NCBI GenBank assembly: GCA_029256865.1
Contig: JARIEH010000231.1
Coordinates: 1 to 6,088 of the forward strand
DNA from: Psychrobacter sp.
GTDB lineage: Bacteria; Pseudomonadota; Gammaproteobacteria; Pseudomonadales; Moraxellaceae
Direction: 5' to 3'
Length of the DNA stretch: 6,088 nt
Shown: positions 1 through 5,534 of the stretch, piece after piece
How the letters are laid out: every line of letters begins with the position of its first letter
Numbering within the stretch: position 1 is the stretch's first letter
Made by a program: the position numbers and the translations under genes
The notes under the pieces: model-generated
The model's input: the letters and a program-made list of their open reading frames with translations, nothing else
Database searches by the model: none
Told to the model about the DNA's origin: nothing

Positions 1-374
1 TTATTATCAGGACGTGCCAGGTTAGCAAGCTTGCGCTGTTCAGCATAATAGGCACGGCGCTCTTCGCTGTCTTCGGTTTCTGAATATAAGGCTTGTGCAG
101 CAATCGCGTTGCCACGCTGTGCCGACAAGGCTTCAACGATGACCGTTTTTTCAGTCATTGCGGTGGCTGATCCTTGGCGAATGCTGAGCTCATCACCGAC
201 AGCGATCTCCTTGCTGGTCTTCACACGGCTACCACCATAATGTACCCGTCCACTCTCAATCGCTTCTTTGGCAAGAGTACGCGTTCGATAAAAGCGTGCC
301 GCCCATAACCATTTATCGATGCGCATGCGCTCAACGTTGGTGGGTTGGCTGTGGTTTTTATTGTGTTTACTCAT
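1..374 (-). CDS. hslR: Heat shock protein 15 (Hsp15), S4-domain RNA-binding protein, 3' end cut off by window
   Basis: Translating the minus strand from the ATG at 374 gives an open frame of 124 residues with no stop before the window edge. After a short polar N-terminal tail (about 16 residues), residues 17-60 carry the S4 RNA-binding fold, including RIDKWLWAARFYRTR, then AKEAIESGRVHYGG, and later IRQG and TVIVEAL. This closely matches Hsp15 of E. coli as I recall it. Hsp15 is known to bind free 50S subunits that still carry peptidyl-tRNA after premature dissociation, helping to recycle them in the cytoplasm. The acidic then basic C-terminal part (ETEDSEERRAYYAEQRK) also fits the family. E. 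coli Hsp15 is 133 residues, so probably about 10-25 residues are missing. The start at 374 is supported by GAGG at 380-383 with a 5-base spacer. An internal ATG at residue 17 is less likely because it has no such site. The gene lies downstream of ilvA on the same strand, but 255 bases away. Confidence 0.92.
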   Translation of the reverse strand, partial: MSKHNKNHSQPTNVERMRIDKWLWAARFYRTRTLAKEAIESGRVHYGGSRVKTSKEIAVGDELSIRQGSATAMTEKTVIVEALSAQRGNAIAAQALYSETEDSEERRAYYAEQRKLANLARPDN

Positions 375-379
375 CAAGA

Positions 380-383
380 CCTC
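380..383 (-). promoter_or_regulatory. Ribosome binding site of hslR
   Basis: GAGG read on the minus strand lies 5 bases before the hslR ATG. It is the sequence feature that favours the start at 374 over the internal ATG at residue 17. Confidence 0.6.
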
Positions 384-552
384 GTTGATAACTTTTTAAT
401 AACAATCACATAAGATATAGATGGTGATTTATTTAATAATTAAAAGTCGAGCCGATAATTCTGATACCAAAACCAAAACAGGCGATTAACGCCGTCAATT
501 TCGCTAAGTTTAATAAATACTACATGTTTAACTATTTAAATGTGCTGGTATA

Positions 553-568
553 GGCTGAAAATTCAGCC
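553..568. repeat. Short perfect inverted repeat, GGCTGAA/TTCAGCC
   Basis: GGCTGAA at 553-559 and TTCAGCC at 562-568 are perfect reverse complements separated by two bases, so as RNA a 6-bp stem with a tetraloop is more realistic. Its right arm overlaps the left arm of the 565-603 hairpin by four bases (565-568), so the two cannot form at once. TGCTGG at 543-548 can pair with CCAGCA at 568-573 and close a larger imperfect hairpin around it. Confidence 0.5.
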
Positions 569-603
569 CAGCATTTTAACGTTCTCAAGTTTTTTGCTGG
601 GCT
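565..603 (-). terminator. Possible ilvA terminator: 9-bp perfect inverted repeat with large loop
   Basis: AGCCCAGCA at 565-573 is exactly complementary to TGCTGGGCT at 595-603, giving a 9-bp stem around a 21-base loop. In the direction of ilvA transcription the hairpin begins about 27 bases after the ilvA stop codon. It is followed by GAATTTTC, so the U-run is only four bases, and the loop is larger than in a typical intrinsic terminator. It could be a weak terminator, a 3'-end stabilising structure, or part of the alternative fold described in the findings. The stem itself is directly visible; its role is inferred. Confidence 0.4.
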
Positions 604-629
604 AAAGTTGTGGCCTATGATGGTTGATG

Positions 630-2183
630 TCATTTTAAAAACAATTGATAACCAATATTGTCATTGAGCATTGTACAATCATAGCCAATATCGAGTAGGG
701 CGTCCTGCAATTGGCGTGAGTTACGCTCCGAAGCTTGCAAACCTACCAGCACCCGGCCTTCAGCGGCGCCATGATTACGATAGTGAAATAAGGTGATGTT
801 AAAGTCATCGCCCAGCTTTTCTAAGAAAGTCAGCAACGCCCCAGGTCTCTCTGGGAAAACAACTTTTAATAATTGTTCATTTTCAACATGCGCATGACCC
901 CCAATTAAATGACGAATATGCGATTTTGCAATATCATCATCGGTTAAGTCGTAGGCTGTATAGCCGTCATTTGCCAATTGGTTACTAATGGTTTGACGTT
1001 CTTTATCGCCTTCTTTTAGGGCGATACCCACAAATATTGAGGCAGGTTCCATCGAATCGGGTGACAACTGATTGTCCGCACGATAGTTAAATTCGGTGAT
1101 GTTACGTCCTTGTAAGCTGCGGCAGAAGTTTAAAAACGCGCCAGTCTGCTCTGGGATAGTCACCGCAAAGATGGCTTCCTTTTTCTCACCAATTTCGGTA
1201 CGTTCAGTGATATAACGCAGACGGTCAAAGTTCATGTTAGCACCGCAAATAATACCGACGCAGTTTTTACCTTGTAGATTATTGGCGCTAATATACTTTT
1301 TCATACCAGCGATTGATAACGCGCCAGCTGGCTCAACAATGCTACGGTTCTCTTCGAAGACATCTTTTATAGCGGCGCAGACTTCGTCATTGGTACAAGT
1401 CACGACTTCAGGCTCAACGATAGTTCCGGAACCATCACGCTTTTGAGTGCGTATCACCTCAAATGGCAGCTCACCGATTTGGGCAACGGCGACGCCATCA
1501 ACGAACAGACCCACTTGTTCAAGTTTGACGCGCTCACCCGTTTCAAGCGCCGCTTTTAAGCAGGCTGACTCTACCGGCTCTACCGCGATGACTTTGACAT
1601 GCGGCGCCACTTCTCCTAAAAAAGCAGCGACACCTGATATCAAGCCACCACCACCGACAGCGACAAACACATAATCCATATTGCGCCATTGCTGAGTCAA
1701 CTCAAGACCAATCGTTCCTTGTCCCGCGATAACCAGCTCGTCATCATAAGGCGGGATAAAGGTCAAACCTTCACGTTCAGCACGGTCAATGGCATAGCGA
1801 TTGGCTTCATCAAAGCTGTCTCCATGTAAGTCCACGTTGCCACCCAGTGCCCTGACAGCATCAACTTTGATGTCTGGCGTAGTGGTGGGCATGACGATAA
1901 TATTATTAAGCTCCAGCTTGCGGGCAGAGTAGGCAACACCTTGGGCATGGTTACCAGCGGAGGCGCAGATAACACCGCGCACTTTTTGCTCATCACTCAA
2001 TTGACTGATACGGTTATAAGCACCGCGTAATTTAAAGGATTTGACTGGTTGCAGGTCTTCGCGCTTCAGACGAATATCATTAGCAAAACGTTGGGTCAGC
2101 TTGGGTGCAGCCTCAAGTGGAGTCTGAATGGCGACGTCATAGACGGTGGCTTGCAAGATGGCTCGTACCCAATGTGATAGCAT
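630..2183 (-). CDS. ilvA: Threonine ammonia-lyase (threonine deaminase), biosynthetic
   Basis: This cytoplasmic PLP enzyme converts L-threonine to 2-oxobutanoate and ammonia, the committed step of isoleucine synthesis. The protein is 517 residues, matching the roughly 514 of E. coli IlvA. Residues 1-330 form the fold-type II catalytic domain: the Schiff-base lysine is K51 in KSFKLRGAYN, SAGNHAQG is at 75-82, the glycine-rich phosphate-binding loop GGGGLISG at 177-184, VEPAGA at 283-288 and CGAN at 313-316. Residues from about 337 form the regulatory part with two ACT-like subdomains, beginning near IFAVTIPEQTGAF (338-350) and LLKVVFPERPGALL (438-451), with HLIGG at 425-429 between them. The presence of both subdomains identifies the long, isoleucine-inhibited, valine-activated biosynthetic form and not the short catabolic TdcB; that allostery is family knowledge. 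The start at 2183 has AGGA 6 bases upstream. The gene is divergent from rpiA, an arrangement also known in pseudomonads. Confidence 0.97.
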   Translation of the reverse strand: MLSHWVRAILQATVYDVAIQTPLEAAPKLTQRFANDIRLKREDLQPVKSFKLRGAYNRISQLSDEQKVRGVICASAGNHAQGVAYSARKLELNNIIVMPTTTPDIKVDAVRALGGNVDLHGDSFDEANRYAIDRAEREGLTFIPPYDDELVIAGQGTIGLELTQQWRNMDYVFVAVGGGGLISGVAAFLGEVAPHVKVIAVEPVESACLKAALETGERVKLEQVGLFVDGVAVAQIGELPFEVIRTQKRDGSGTIVEPEVVTCTNDEVCAAIKDVFEENRSIVEPAGALSIAGMKKYISANNLQGKNCVGIICGANMNFDRLRYITERTEIGEKKEAIFAVTIPEQTGAFLNFCRSLQGRNITEFNYRADNQLSPDSMEPASIFVGIALKEGDKERQTISNQLANDGYTAYDLTDDDIAKSHIRHLIGGHAHVENEQLLKVVFPERPGALLTFLEKLGDDFNITLFHYRNHGAAEGRVLVGLQASERNSRQLQDALLDIGYDCTMLNDNIGYQLFLK

Positions 2184-2189
2184 AATGAT

Positions 2190-2193
2190 TCCT
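2190..2193 (-). promoter_or_regulatory. Ribosome binding site of ilvA
   Basis: AGGA on the minus strand lies 6 bases before the ATG at 2183 and supports that start, although the N-terminus is about ten residues shorter than that of E. coli IlvA. Confidence 0.65.
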
Positions 2194-2230
2194 AAATAGG
2201 CAATAAGTGGAGATAAAAATGAAATAGATT

Positions 2231-2259
2231 AGCCTATGCTGATTTTTGTCATCTTGCAA
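2231..2259 (-). promoter_or_regulatory. Weak candidate promoter for ilvA
   Basis: On the minus strand TTGCAA (2254-2259) and TAGGCT (2231-2236) are separated by 17 bases. The -35 matches consensus at 4 of 6 positions and the -10 at only 3 of 6. Transcription would start near 2224, giving a leader of about 40 bases. It is chosen for its spacing and position; a nearby alternative using ATGACA (2248-2253) as -35 has less favourable spacing. A weak core promoter would suit a gene needing an activator, and a palindrome and an inverted repeat lie just upstream. Confidence 0.3.
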
Positions 2260-2264
2260 GACTC

Positions 2265-2298
2265 AATTGCAATTTTCAGGGTTGTTTTCATGACAACC
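2265..2298. promoter_or_regulatory. Candidate operator: palindrome plus inverted repeat in the ilvA/rpiA divergent region
   Basis: AATTGCAATT at 2265-2274 is a perfect 10-base palindrome. Six bases on, GGTTGT (2280-2285) and ACAACC (2293-2298) form a perfect 6-bp inverted repeat with a 7-base spacer. Relative to the putative ilvA promoter they lie immediately upstream of the -35, a common position for an activator. They are also about 85-120 bases upstream of the rpiA -35. No particular regulator could be assigned; an Lrp-family protein is one guess from the isoleucine context only. Confidence 0.3.
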
Positions 2299-2380
2299 TG
2301 TGAATGAGGGGCAAATCCATAGTAAAACACCTTGTAAAAGCTCAGTAATGGACACAGGCGAAATTAGAATGGGTTCTGCG

Positions 2381-2410
2381 CTGACATCTATTATGGTCAT
2401 CGGTTATAAT
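2381..2410 (+). promoter_or_regulatory. Promoter of rpiA (sigma70 type)
   Basis: CTGACA at 2381-2386 (5 of 6 to the -35 consensus) is followed after 18 bases by a perfect TATAAT at 2405-2410. Initiation would be expected near 2417, leaving a leader of about 30 bases before the start codon. This is the best-matching promoter in the window and fits the constant need for a pentose phosphate enzyme. Confidence 0.75.
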
Positions 2411-2441
2411 AGCCGCGCATTTTGATATTTTTCACGTTGCC

Positions 2442-2446
2442 AAGGA
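2442..2446 (+). promoter_or_regulatory. Ribosome binding site of rpiA, which bears on the start choice
   Basis: AAGGA at 2442-2446 lies 3 bases before the ATG at 2450 and 6 bases before the ATG at 2453. The second spacing is the more usual one, so translation may begin at 2453 and the protein would then lack only the first methionine. Confidence 0.6.
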
Positions 2447-2449
2447 CTT

Positions 2450-3136
2450 ATGATGAGTGATCAGCAAACACAAAAGCAATCTGCTGCCAAAGCAGCTCTA
2501 CAGTATATCGAAGAGGGAATGATATTGGGTGTAGGGACGGGCAGCACCGTGAATTGTTTGATTGAGTTATTACCCACGATCAAGCTTGCAGGCGCTGTGG
2601 CCAGCTCGCAAGTGACCGAAGATAGGCTGAAAGCGCTTGGGATTGAAGTGGTGGATTTAAACTTTGCCGGAACCCTAGACATATATATCGATGGAGCGGA
2701 TGAGGTCAATGAGCATCTACAATTGATCAAAGGTGGTGGCGGTGCGCTCACCCGTGAGAAGATCGTTGCTGCATCTTCTAATAAGTTTATTTGTATGGTC
2801 GATGAGAGCAAACGTGTAGATATACTGGGCCGAGCGTTTCCAGTGCCAATTGAAGTGCTACCGCAGGCACGCTCATATGTGGCACGACAATTAGTGCGTT
2901 TAGGCGGTGAGCCTGTGTACCGTGAGGGTTTCATTACTGATTATGGGAACGTCATTATTGACACTTACGACTTAGACGTCAGCAATCCTCTCGCACTTGA
3001 AAAAGAGTTGAACAATATCGTCGGTGTGGTATGTAACGGTATTTTTGCTGCCAATCAAGCAGATGTACTACTAAAAGCCAGTAATAATGGCGTAGAAATA
3101 TTAACGCGTAAAAGTACAGCTGAGCGCTTCAATTAA
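2450..3136 (+). CDS. rpiA: Ribose-5-phosphate isomerase A
   Basis: RpiA interconverts ribose 5-phosphate and ribulose 5-phosphate in the non-oxidative pentose phosphate pathway, supplying ribose for nucleotides. The 228-residue product compares with 219 in E. coli and has all the family signatures: the phosphate-binding loop GVGTGST (27-33), DGADE (81-85), and [11 protein letters not shown] (94-104), which includes the catalytic base E103. Later segments also match: [24 protein letters not shown] and [11 protein letters not shown]. The C-terminus extends slightly beyond the E. coli protein (residues around 220-228, ending RKSTAERFN). Two adjacent ATG codons open the frame; ribosome binding site spacing favours the second, at 2453. 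The gene is divergent from ilvA, has its own strong promoter and ends in a strong terminator, so it appears to be a single-gene transcript. Confidence 0.97.
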   Translation: MMSDQQTQKQSAAKAALQYIEEGMILGVGTGSTVNCLIELLPTIKLAGAVASSQVTEDRLKALGIEVVDLNFAGTLDIYIDGADEVNEHLQLIKGGGGALTREKIVAASSNKFICMVDESKRVDILGRAFPVPIEVLPQARSYVARQLVRLGGEPVYREGFITDYGNVIIDTYDLDVSNPLALEKELNNIVGVVCNGIFAANQADVLLKASNNGVEILTRKSTAERFN

Positions 3137-3138
3137 AT

Positions 3139-3180
3139 ATAAAAAGGGCAGATTACCGATGAGTAATCTGCCCTTTTTAT
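3139..3180. terminator. Bidirectional intrinsic terminator between rpiA and argF
   Basis: A 16-bp perfect stem has its arms at 3141-3156 and 3163-3178 around a 6-base loop. The GC-rich part is GGGCAGATTAC paired with GTAATCTGCCC, and it is flanked by AAAAA on one side and TTTTT on the other. Two further A-T pairs extend it to 3139-3180. Because the A-run becomes a U-run on the opposite strand, it can stop transcription from both directions. It begins just after the rpiA stop and lies about 86 bases beyond the argF stop on the other strand. Confidence 0.92.
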
Positions 3181-3265
3181 GCGCGGCCATTTATAGTTTA
3201 TTAAGGTCTCTATCTAGAATGGTTTTAGCTGTCAGCAATCCCAATATGTGAATATGCAACAAGCG

Positions 3266-4189
3266 CTAAGCAGACAGTTTAATTTTATCTTTTAGTAAGA
3301 ATTCCATCAATGCCTTTTGCGCATGCAAGCGGTTTTCTGCCTCATCCCAGACGACAGAACGCGGATCATCGAGCATGTCGTGAGAAATCTCCTCACCGCG
3401 ATGCGCAGGCAGGCAATGCATAAAGACCACTTCTGGATCTGCCTTGTCTAGTAGTGATGGCGTCACTTGATAAGGCGCAAACCGACGGGCACGGGTGTTT
3501 TGCTCCGATTCTTGTCCCATACTTGCCCAGACATCAGTGACAATAAGGTGAGAGTCTTTTGCCGCATCTTGTACGTTTTCGACAAGACTGACGCAGTGTG
3601 AGAAGCGTTCCATCAATTTTGAGTCAGGCTCAAAGCCATAAGGTGCTGCTATACGTAGCTCAAAGCCAAACTGATTTGCTGCTTGCATAAAGGAAGCGCA
3701 CATATTATTGCCGTCACCGACCCAAGTCACGATTTTATTTTCAATACTGCCACGATGCTCATAATAGGTTTGCATATCAGCCAACAGCTGGCAAGGATGA
3801 AAATCATCGGTTAGAGCATTGATAATAGGGACACTTGAGTATTCAGCAAAGGTCTCAACTTTTTCGTGCCCAAAGGTGCGAATCATGATGATATCGACCA
3901 TGCTAGAGATGACGCGAGCTGAATCTTCCAATGGCTCACCGCGACCGAGTTGGGTGTCGTTTGGTGATAAAAATATCGCATTGCCACCAAATTGCCCCAT
4001 ACCCGTTTCAAAAGAGATGCGAGTACGCGTTGATGACTTTTCAAAAATCATCCCAAGCGTACGGCCAACAAAGGGCTGATAGATCTCGCCAGCGTGTTGC
4101 ATCTTGCGCAGTTCGCTTGCACGTATAATGAGGTCTTGTAATTCTTGTTTGGTTAAATCAGATAAAGTTAAAAAGTGGCGCAAACTCAT
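3266..4189 (-). CDS. argF: Ornithine carbamoyltransferase, anabolic type
   Basis: This cytoplasmic enzyme joins carbamoyl phosphate to L-ornithine to make citrulline in arginine synthesis. The 307-residue length is typical of the family. The carbamoyl-phosphate-binding motif SSTRTR is at 52-57, HPCQ at 131-134, DVWASMGQE at 219-227 and the ornithine-domain motif [10 protein letters not shown] at 258-267 with the active-site C259. SMG and [10 protein letters not shown] distinguish it from aspartate carbamoyltransferase. The short length and biosynthetic setting, without arginine deiminase pathway neighbours (arcA, arcC) in the window, favour the anabolic role; the symbol argF is used on that basis. 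The start at 4189 has AGGA (4195-4198) with a 5-base spacer. A good promoter lies upstream and the shared hairpin with rpiA lies downstream, so it looks monocistronic. No convincing ArgR box was recognised. Confidence 0.96.
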   Translation of the reverse strand: MSLRHFLTLSDLTKQELQDLIIRASELRKMQHAGEIYQPFVGRTLGMIFEKSSTRTRISFETGMGQFGGNAIFLSPNDTQLGRGEPLEDSARVISSMVDIIMIRTFGHEKVETFAEYSSVPIINALTDDFHPCQLLADMQTYYEHRGSIENKIVTWVGDGNNMCASFMQAANQFGFELRIAAPYGFEPDSKLMERFSHCVSLVENVQDAAKDSHLIVTDVWASMGQESEQNTRARRFAPYQVTPSLLDKADPEVVFMHCLPAHRGEEISHDMLDDPRSVVWDEAENRLHAQKALMEFLLKDKIKLSA

Positions 4190-4194
4190 AGCAA

Positions 4195-4198
4195 TCCT
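4195..4198 (-). promoter_or_regulatory. Ribosome binding site of argF
   Basis: AGGA on the minus strand lies 5 bases before the ATG at 4189 and supports that start. Confidence 0.65.
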
Positions 4199-4288
4199 AG
4201 CAGTCGATCACAGTCAATGAAACGTTATGGGCCGTCAGTGCTCAGTAGCAATGAAGAGCGACCAAAGCCATGGCAACAACAAACTTTT

Positions 4289-4316
4289 AGTATAGCGTAA
4301 TTACTTTCAATGTAAA
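4289..4316 (-). promoter_or_regulatory. Promoter of argF (sigma70 type)
   Basis: On the minus strand TTTACA (4311-4316; 5 of 6) and TATACT (4289-4294; 5 of 6) are spaced by 16 bases. Initiation near 4282 gives a leader of about 90 bases, longer than that of rpiA. The promoter lies within the 162-base gap after alr, which holds no clear alr terminator, so some argF message may also come from read-through. Confidence 0.65.
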
Positions 4317-4351
4317 CGTCAAATTTTCCTAAAATAGCTCAGTGATAAGCT

Positions 4352-5464
4352 TTAAGCCAGTCTTCTTATAGGGCGAGCGCTGAGCCTGCATAGTAGCTCA
4401 TAGCCAATCGTGCCGGCATGATTGGCAACCTCGTCGACCTGTGGCTTTGCCCCCCAGAGCACGACTTTACTATCAAGCGCAATATCTATTGGAGCAGCAC
4501 TCAAATCAATGACGATCATATCCATAGCAACTCTGCCGCGGATGGGGCAAGGATAGCTGGTATTGCTGCCAGCGTCGATAAGACAAACATAAGCGTCATC
4601 ACTGATGACACGCGGATAACCGTCACCGTAACCAATACTCACGAGAGCAGTTCTGGTATCTTGTTGAGCCGTCCAGCGACTGCCGTAGCCGATTGCATCA
4701 CCAGCATGAACTACTTGCATTGCCATAATATGGGCACTAAATTCCATCGCAGGCTGTAGGCTTAAGTCATCAGTGGACTGATCAATGACGGGTGAGCTAC
4801 CATATAACATAATGCCTGGACGTATCCAATCATAGAGATGTTCAGGGAAGTTCACTATTCCTGCAGAATTGCACAATGAGCCTTGAATATCTGCACTGAC
4901 ATGCTGTTGTAAGTGATTGAGCATGTCAGAAAAGCGCTGGATTTGAATGGTGTTTAACGGATGCTCGCGACTATCAGCATTCGCAAAGTGCGTCGTGAGA
5001 ATGAGCTGGTAACCAGCATCATGTAAACGCTGCGCTGCTTCTACAACCGTTTTTTCGTTAAAACCCAAACGATTCATGCCAGTATTATATTTTAGCCAGA
5101 CCTGCCGCGCTGGGCTATCAGCCGCTGGTATATTGGCCAGTGCCCAGTCTAACTGCGGTGCATGGTGAATCACGCAGCTGCAGGCATCATCAATGGCTTG
5201 CTGCCACTCGTCGGCACTAAAAACCCCTTCAACCAGGCCGATGGCTTTATCCCAACACAGTTGCCGAGCTTCTAAGGCTTCCGTAAAGGTAGCCACACCA
5301 ATGCCATCTGCTTGCTGCAATGCAGACAACACGGCAGCCACGCCATGACCATAAGCATTGGCTTTGACCATCGCCAATACTTTTGCGTTAGGCGCACGTT
5401 TTTTGACTTGATTTAAATTGTGAGTAATAGCAGCAGGATTAATAGTAATGGTAGCAGTACGCAT
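4352..5464 (-). CDS. alr: Alanine racemase
   Basis: This PLP enzyme (fold type III) interconverts L- and D-alanine and supplies D-alanine for peptidoglycan. At 370 residues it has the normal length. The N-terminal TIM barrel carries the PLP lysine K34 in AMVKANAYGHG (31-41), the segment KYNTGMNRLGF at 125-135, CNSAG at 198-202 and RPGIMLYG at 215-222. The C-terminal beta domain carries the second catalytic base Y260 in AIGYGSRW and the later GRVAMDMIVID segment. The position beside dnaB, also found in E. coli, supports the biosynthetic Alr identity over the catabolic DadX, whose usual partner dadA is absent. The start at 5464 begins the typical N-terminal strand (MRTATITINPAAITHNLNQV), but its ribosome binding site is weak: GAAG at 5474-5477 with a 9-base spacer. 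It may be co-transcribed with dnaB, 70 bases upstream. Confidence 0.96.
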   Translation of the reverse strand: MRTATITINPAAITHNLNQVKKRAPNAKVLAMVKANAYGHGVAAVLSALQQADGIGVATFTEALEARQLCWDKAIGLVEGVFSADEWQQAIDDACSCVIHHAPQLDWALANIPAADSPARQVWLKYNTGMNRLGFNEKTVVEAAQRLHDAGYQLILTTHFANADSREHPLNTIQIQRFSDMLNHLQQHVSADIQGSLCNSAGIVNFPEHLYDWIRPGIMLYGSSPVIDQSTDDLSLQPAMEFSAHIMAMQVVHAGDAIGYGSRWTAQQDTRTALVSIGYGDGYPRVISDDAYVCLIDAGSNTSYPCPIRGRVAMDMIVIDLSAAPIDIALDSKVVLWGAKPQVDEVANHAGTIGYELLCRLSARPIRRLA

Positions 5465-5488
5465 GGTTCAGTTCTTCGTTAGCAATTT

Positions 5489-5517
5489 ATTATGAGAGAG
5501 TAAATGTTGTCAGTCTA
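5489..5517 (-). promoter_or_regulatory. Weak candidate promoter for alr
   Basis: On the minus strand TAGACT (5512-5517; 4 of 6) and CATAAT (5489-5494; 5 of 6) are spaced by 17 bases within the 70-base dnaB-alr gap. Initiation near 5482 would leave a leader under 20 bases. It could supplement read-through from dnaB, since no terminator is visible in the gap. Confidence 0.35.
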
Positions 5518-5534
5518 TAATCGTTAAATGGACG

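Larger units (their letters stand above)
375..629. other. Intergenic gap between ilvA and hslR, AT-rich with inverted repeats
   Basis: This 255-base gap between two minus-strand genes contains no supportable coding sequence. Positions 390-540 are strongly AT-rich. The only notable ordered structure is the set of inverted repeats at 543-603, listed separately. On the minus strand a TTGACG lies at 495-500, but no good -10 box follows at the usual distance, so I could not place an hslR promoter with confidence. hslR may have its own promoter in the AT-rich part or may be reached by read-through from ilvA. Confidence 0.6.
2184..2449. other. Divergent intergenic region between ilvA and rpiA
   Basis: This 266-base region separates two genes transcribed away from each other, so it must hold the promoters of both unless one is transcribed from farther away. 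It contains the clear rpiA promoter on the right, the weaker ilvA promoter candidate on the left, and the palindromic elements between them. I see no gene in it. Open frames of 23 codons (plus strand) and 45 codons (minus strand) exist, but both lack a ribosome binding site. Confidence 0.7.

Noticed and set aside
421..489. 22-codon plus-strand frame in the ilvA-hslR gap
   Set aside because: There is no ribosome binding site and no promoter; the AT-rich sequence yields such frames by chance.
481..493. GGCG-ATTAA-CGCC small hairpin in the ilvA-hslR gap
   Set aside because: A four-base-pair stem is expected by chance and has no flanking U-run.
1234..1996. Long open frames opposite or out of frame inside ilvA (70, 75 and 77 codons)
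   Set aside because: They overlap a full-length, motif-complete ilvA and encode low-complexity or atypical protein with no recognisable domain.
2263..2400. A 45-codon minus-strand frame upstream of ilvA, rich in Ile, Leu and Thr (starts MTIIDV), reminiscent of an ilv leader peptide
   Set aside because: It has no ribosome binding site, lies upstream of the likely ilvA transcript start, overlaps the rpiA promoter on the other strand and lacks a clustered run of Ile/Val/Leu codons followed by a terminator hairpin. Chance is the simpler reading.
2461..2934. 157-codon minus-strand frame inside rpiA
   Set aside because: It is antisense to an intact rpiA, is Ser/Cys/Pro-rich in the way shadow frames are, and shows no family motif.
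3819..4128. Plus-strand frames of 86 and 65 codons antisense to argF
   Set aside because: They lie wholly within the conserved argF coding sequence and have no promoter, ribosome binding site or recognisable domain.
4242..4271. Nine-codon open frame in the argF leader (MALVALHCY)
   Set aside because: It has no ribosome binding site and no arginine codons, and a frame this short is expected by chance.
4331..4351. Possible alr terminator (AGCT-N8-AGCT followed by ATTTT on the minus strand)
   Set aside because: The stem is only four base pairs and not GC-rich, so it is too weak to call.
4418..4759. 113-codon plus-strand frame antisense to alr
   Set aside because: It overlaps the conserved C-terminal domain of alr and shows no domain features.
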